From assembly GCA_965247915.1 (NCBI GenBank), contig OZ252048.1, positions 2,294,001 through 2,358,000 on the forward strand: 64,000 nt of DNA, in the 5' to 3' direction. The notes under the pieces are model-generated. The model saw only the letters and a list, made by a program, of their open reading frames with translations. It was not told the origin of the DNA and did no database searches. Source of the DNA: JAKZRT01 sp965247915 (GTDB lineage Bacteria; Pseudomonadota; Alphaproteobacteria; Rhodobacterales; Rhodobacteraceae). Shown piece after piece: positions 60,576-64,000 of this stretch. The first letter of the stretch is position 1. Every line of letters starts with the position of its first letter. A program made the translations under genes and the position numbers.

Positions 60576-60824
60576 ATGCCCATGCAAGCCCGTGAGATCG
60601 AGGATCTGATCCGCGCCAGCTTTCCCGACGCGCAGATCACCGTCACCGATCTGGCCGGCGACGGAAACCATTACGCGGCTGAGGTCGCCGACGAAAGTTT
60701 TCGCGGGCAGAACCGGGTCCAGCAACAGCGCGCGGTCTATGTGGCGCTGAAAGGCAAGATGGACGGCAACCATGGCGAGTTGCACGCGCTGGCGCTGACC
60801 ACCAAAGTGCCGGAACAAGGATAA
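60576..60824 (+). CDS. bolA: BolA-family protein
   Basis: This 82-residue BolA/IbaG-type protein has the family signature residues in DGNHYAAEVADESFRGQNRVQQQRAVYVALKG and the histidine in GNHGELHALALTT. BolA proteins pair with monothiol glutaredoxins to bind a [2Fe-2S] cluster. The next gene, six bases on, is exactly such a glutaredoxin, supporting a two-gene iron-sulfur trafficking operon. Confidence 0.93.
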   Translation: MPMQAREIEDLIRASFPDAQITVTDLAGDGNHYAAEVADESFRGQNRVQQQRAVYVALKGKMDGNHGELHALALTTKVPEQG

Positions 60825-60829
60825 AAGAT

Positions 60830-61192
60830 ATGACCGACGCGAAAGACACCATCGACACCACCGTCAAGGGCAACGATGTTGTGCTGTTCATGAAAGGCAC
60901 CAAGACCATGCCGCAGTGCGGGTTTTCGTCGCGCGTGGCGGGTGTGCTGAATTACATGGGGGTTGAGTTTCAGGACGTGAACGTGCTGGATGACGATGGC
61001 ATCCGCCAGGGGATAAAGGAATATTCCGACTGGCCCACAATTCCGCAGCTTTACGTCAAGGGCGAGTTTGTCGGCGGCTGTGACATCATTACCGAGATGA
61101 CGCTGTCGGGCGAGCTGGACACGATGTTCGAGGCCAACGGCGTGGCATACGACAAGGATGCGGCCGCGAAAATTCGCGAAGCCAACGGGTGA
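60830..61192 (+). CDS. grxD: Monothiol glutaredoxin Grx4
   Basis: This 120-residue protein carries the CGFS active site in TKTMPQCGFSSRVAGVLNYMGV. It also has the glutathione-binding WPTIPQLYVKGEFVGGCDIITEM. CGFS glutaredoxins carry [2Fe-2S] clusters with BolA partners. It follows bolA immediately and converges with zapA. Confidence 0.96.
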   Translation: MTDAKDTIDTTVKGNDVVLFMKGTKTMPQCGFSSRVAGVLNYMGVEFQDVNVLDDDGIRQGIKEYSDWPTIPQLYVKGEFVGGCDIITEMTLSGELDTMFEANGVAYDKDAAAKIREANG

Positions 61193-61198
61193 GAAGCA

Positions 61199-61582
61199 TC
61201 AGCCGGTGGCGGCGAATTTTTCGACCAGGTCGGCCAATACCTCGGATCGGTTGACCAGCCCCTGAAGTTCGGCGCTTGGCTCGGCGACCGCCGCGTCGCC
61301 ACCGGGCTCGGCCCCGGCGCGCAGTTCGGTTATCAACTGGTCCTGAGCCTGAAGTTTGTCTTCGATCTCGCGCAGTTGATCGTCAAGACCGGCGGCTTTG
61401 TCGGCCAGCATCAGCCCGGCCATCAACAGCATTCGGCCCTCGCTGAGCCGCCCCATCTGGTTGGTCAGGTTCGAGGCCTCGCCGTCCAGAAGCTTGGCCG
61501 CCGATTGCAGAAAATGTTCTTCGCCCTCCTGGCATGCCACCTCGAAAAACCGGCCGCCAATGGAAACTTCGACCTCAGGCAT
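61199..61582 (-). CDS. zapA: Cell division protein ZapA
   Basis: This 127-residue ZapA-type protein starts PEVEVSIGGRFFEVACQEGEEHFLQSAAKLLDGE. A coiled-coil region follows (MLLMAGLMLADKAAGLDDQLREIEDKLQAQDQL). ZapA binds FtsZ and bundles protofilaments at midcell. The start at 61582 is chosen on family similarity and overlaps the preceding coiled-coil gene by eight bases. Confidence 0.88.
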   Translation of the reverse strand: MPEVEVSIGGRFFEVACQEGEEHFLQSAAKLLDGEASNLTNQMGRLSEGRMLLMAGLMLADKAAGLDDQLREIEDKLQAQDQLITELRAGAEPGGDAAVAEPSAELQGLVNRSEVLADLVEKFAATG

Positions 61583-62060
61583 GTGCGCCCCCTTCCAGGT
61601 GCGGCACGAGCTGAGCCAGAATGTCATCGACGTCGGCCACGTCGGCGCGGCGGCTGGCGCGCATCGCCTCGAGTTCGGCCATCATCGAGGTGTTGATAAG
61701 GTCGGCGTCGCCTACCATGGCGCGGTTGGCCTCGGTGAGGCGCGCGATCTGGTCGCGCAGGTCTTCGACCGAGGCTTTGAGTTTTTGCTGGACGATGTTC
61801 TTTTCGGCCTCGGCGGTTTTGGCGGCGGCCAGGCTTTTCTCTAACTGGGCCACCTGATTTTCCTGCCGGTCTTTCAGCGCTTTGACCCGGTCGACAAGTT
61901 GGGCATTGGCGCCGCGTTCCTCGTCAAGCTGGGCCTCAAGAGCCGCCTGAGCCTTGGCGCCGGCCGCGATTACCTGGGGATCGGGCAGGTTGGTTGTGGC
62001 GGATTCTATTCTGGCAAGCGCTGCGGCCAGACGCTCTTCCAGCGCGCTCGGATCGTCCAT
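61575..62060 (-). CDS. Coiled-coil protein encoded with zapA
   Basis: This 161-residue acidic protein is largely a heptad-repeat coiled coil from residue 40 to 120 (LEAQLDEERGANAQLVDRVKALKDRQENQVAQLEKSLAAAKTAEAEKNIVQQKLKASVEDLRDQIARL) with no other domain. It is translationally coupled to zapA, so a ZapB-like or septum-associated role is plausible, but this is inferred from context only. It lies divergently upstream of tkt. Confidence 0.75.
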   Translation of the reverse strand: MDDPSALEERLAAALARIESATTNLPDPQVIAAGAKAQAALEAQLDEERGANAQLVDRVKALKDRQENQVAQLEKSLAAAKTAEAEKNIVQQKLKASVEDLRDQIARLTEANRAMVGDADLINTSMMAELEAMRASRRADVADVDDILAQLVPHLEGGAHA

Positions 62061-62289
62061 GAATTTCCTCGTTCGCTGTCAGACTTGCAGCCACAGTTTC
62101 CGGCGCAGGTGCGAATCGCCCCGGCCGGGTCTTGACCGATATTACCCAAAGGCGCGGTCGAATGCCCCCCCTTTCGGAAATAGGGTTTCGGGACGGTGGA
62201 TTAGCGCGCGTCCTTCTTGCCTGCTTGCACTTCGCGGGCGGGCTGGTATCAGTCGCCCAAACGCGGGCCGCCGGACCGGAGAGCAGTTC

Positions 62290-64000
62290 ATGGACATCGA
62301 AACGCTGAAGGCCAAGCATGGCGATCACTGGCGCCGGGCCGCGGCGATCCGGGTGCTGGCGTTGGACGCGGTGGCGGCGGCCAATTCGGGCCATTCGGGG
62401 ATGCCGATGGGCATGGCGGACGTAGCCACGGTGCTCTATGAAAAACACCTGAAATTCGATGCCGCCGACCCCCATTGGCCCGACCGCGACCGGTTTATCC
62501 TTTCTGCCGGACACGGGTCTATGCTGCTCTATTCGCTGCTTTATCTGACCGGCACCCGCGACATGACGCTTGAGGCGATCAAGGATTTCCGTCAGTGGGG
62601 TTCGATCACCGCCGGGCACCCGGAATATGGTCATGCAGGCGGCATCGAGACCACCACCGGGCCTTTGGGACAAGGTCTTGGCAACGGGGTCGGTTTCGCG
62701 CTGGCCGAAGAGGTGTTGCGCGCCCGCTGGGGCCGCAGAATCGTCGATCACCACACCTATGTGATCGCTGGTGACGGCTGTCTGATGGAAGGCGTGAGCC
62801 AGGAGGCGATCACGTTGGCCGGACGTCAGCAACTGGGCCGCCTGATCGTCTTCTGGGACAACAACGGCATCACCATCGACGGCAAGCTCGAGCTTTCCGA
62901 CCGCACCGATCAGGTCATGCGGTTCAAATCGGCCGGGTGGCAGGTCATTGAATGCGACGGGCACGACCCCGAGGATATCGACGCGGCGATTGTCCGGGCC
63001 AAAAAGTCGGGCAAGCCGTCGATGATCGCCTGCAAGACCCATATCGCGCTTGGGTCGTCGGCGCAGGACACCGCGAAAGGCCACGGCGCGCTGACCGATG
63101 CCACTTTGATTGCCGACACGCGCAAGGTTTACGGCTGGGAACATGGGCCTTTCGACATTCCGGCTGACCTCAAGGCGGCCTGGGAGGCGACCGGGGCGCG
63201 CGGGGCGACCGAGCGCGCCGACTGGCAGGCGCGGTTCGATGCCATGTCGGACCGCAAACGGGCCGAATTTGCGCGCAGCCACGCGGGCGAGGTGCCCAAA
63301 CGGCTTGGCGGTGCCCTTCGGGCATTGAAAAAGGCGGCGTCGCAGGACCAGCCGAAGGTGGCGACACGAAAGTCATCCGAGATGGTGCTGAGCGTCATCA
63401 ACCCGATCATGACCGAGACCGTGGGCGGATCGGCCGATCTGACCGGGTCGAACAACACGCTGACGCCTGATCTGGGGGTTCATGCGCCGGGCAAACGCAA
63501 GGGGCGCTATATCTATTACGGCATCCGCGAACACGGTATGGTGGCGGCGATGAACGGCATGGCGCTGCATGGCGGGGTGCGGCCCTATGGCGGCACGTTC
63601 TTCTGTTTCACCGATTATGCGCGACCGGCGATGCGGCTTGCGGCGCTGATGGGGGTGGGCACGATCTTTGTCATGACGCACGACAGTATCGGGCTGGGCG
63701 AGGACGGGCCGACGCACCAGCCGGTCGAACACCTGGCGATGCTGCGCGCGACGCCGAACTGCCGGGTCATTCGGCCCGCCGACACGGTGGAAACCGCCGA
63801 GGCCTGGGAACTGGCGCTGGCCCATGACCGCGGCCCGTCGGTGTTGTGCCTGACCCGGCAGAGCTTGCCGACGGTGCGCAAAGACCACAAGACCCGCAAC
63901 CTGACGGCGCGCGGGGCTTACGTTCTGGCCGAGGCGGACGGCAAGCGCCGGGCGATCTTGCTGGCCACCGGGTCGGAAGTGTCGGTGGCGATGGCGGCGC
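62290..64000 (+). CDS. tkt: Transketolase, N-terminal part (3' end outside window)
   Basis: This thiamine-diphosphate enzyme of the pentose phosphate pathway is visible for its first 570 residues and runs off the window. The N-terminal part shows VAAANSGHSGMPMGMADVATVLY, DRFILSAGHGSMLLYSLLYLTG and TTTGPLGQGLGNGVGFALAEE. The thiamine-binding GDGCLMEGVSQEA and WDNNGITIDG follow, and the pyrimidine domain has YIYYGIREHGMVAAMNGMALHGG and THDSIGLGEDGPTHQPVEHLA. The ATG at 62290 has GGAGAG upstream. No damage is seen. Confidence 0.97.
   Translation, partial: MDIETLKAKHGDHWRRAAAIRVLALDAVAAANSGHSGMPMGMADVATVLYEKHLKFDAADPHWPDRDRFILSAGHGSMLLYSLLYLTGTRDMTLEAIKDFRQWGSITAGHPEYGHAGGIETTTGPLGQGLGNGVGFALAEEVLRARWGRRIVDHHTYVIAGDGCLMEGVSQEAITLAGRQQLGRLIVFWDNNGITIDGKLELSDRTDQVMRFKSAGWQVIECDGHDPEDIDAAIVRAKKSGKPSMIACKTHIALGSSAQDTAKGHGALTDATLIADTRKVYGWEHGPFDIPADLKAAWEATGARGATERADWQARFDAMSDRKRAEFARSHAGEVPKRLGGALRALKKAASQDQPKVATRKSSEMVLSVINPIMTETVGGSADLTGSNNTLTPDLGVHAPGKRKGRYIYYGIREHGMVAAMNGMALHGGVRPYGGTFFCFTDYARPAMRLAALMGVGTIFVMTHDSIGLGEDGPTHQPVEHLAMLRATPNCRVIRPADTVETAEAWELALAHDRGPSVLCLTRQSLPTVRKDHKTRNLTARGAYVLAEADGKRRAILLATGSEVSVAMAA

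Noticed and set aside
1..64000. CRISPR array, prophage genes or replication origin
   Set aside because: No regularly spaced repeat-spacer series, structural phage genes, or dnaA/repABC-type features were seen; the only phased repeats are the three 32-bp units at 48787-48866.

Overview
The window is high-GC DNA from an alphaproteobacterium, most likely a Rhodobacteraceae relative. This rests on gene content: a hisB-hisH pair, a stand-alone ctaD of the Paracoccus type, ccmI-ruvX-DUF1289 order, the heterotetrameric sarcosine oxidase genes, a ZapA/coiled-coil pair ahead of tkt, and G/C-rich intergenic palindromes next to GAAGTATT-like tails. No phylogeny could be computed.

Layout. 1-7.1 kb is core: the end of pyruvate carboxylase, tRNA-Gly, a Lrp-RAM/RidA/DUF1028 operon, hisBH, a CoA-binding protein, rlmB and tRNA-Tyr. 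7.1-10.4 kb is a compact EcoRII-type restriction-modification island (cytosine methyltransferase, Vsr, EcoRII endonuclease) bounded by two complete tRNA-Leu(GAG) copies in a 93-bp direct repeat, with no integrase. 10.4-21.2 kb is mixed housekeeping: LytTR regulator, lipB, a LysR/VOC/NmrA divergon, a broken choline-kinase-like gene, ctaD, a secreted BON-repeat protein, and hpd with its Lrp regulator. 21.2-30.0 kb is an amino-sugar locus: nagA, agaS, a SIS deaminase, a tagatose-bisphosphate aldolase subunit, a GntR regulator and a GH20 hexosaminidase. Its kinase, transporter and oxidoreductase parts are deleted and fused. 30-39.4 kb holds a membrane protein, a decarboxylase pseudogene cut by an IS1182-type element, a DASS transporter, an Atm1-like ABC exporter and IS110 copy 1. 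39.5-50.8 kb holds a LysM protein, LOG, sodB, a GSCFA/GT61 pair and the sarcosine oxidase genes, interrupted between soxB and soxD by an apparently foreign membrane-protein gene and IS-like end repeats. 51-52.1 kb is IS110 copy 2, inverted. 52.3-64 kb is core again: ccmI-ruvX-DUF1289, dusA, an ArsR/permease pair with a clear operator, purL, bolA-grxD, zapA and the start of tkt.

The most striking theme is genome erosion by internal deletion. Five loci carry deletion junctions: the choline-kinase-like gene, ROK::KbaZ, permease::oxidoreductase, the PLP decarboxylase and the UPF0718 permease. Two produce long in-frame chimeric reading frames that automated annotation would report as intact genes. 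I see no CRISPR array, prophage or replication origin. The nearest things to an unusual system are the tRNA-bounded EcoRII island, the inverted IS110 pair with candidate bridge-RNA ends, and the chimeric amino-sugar genes.
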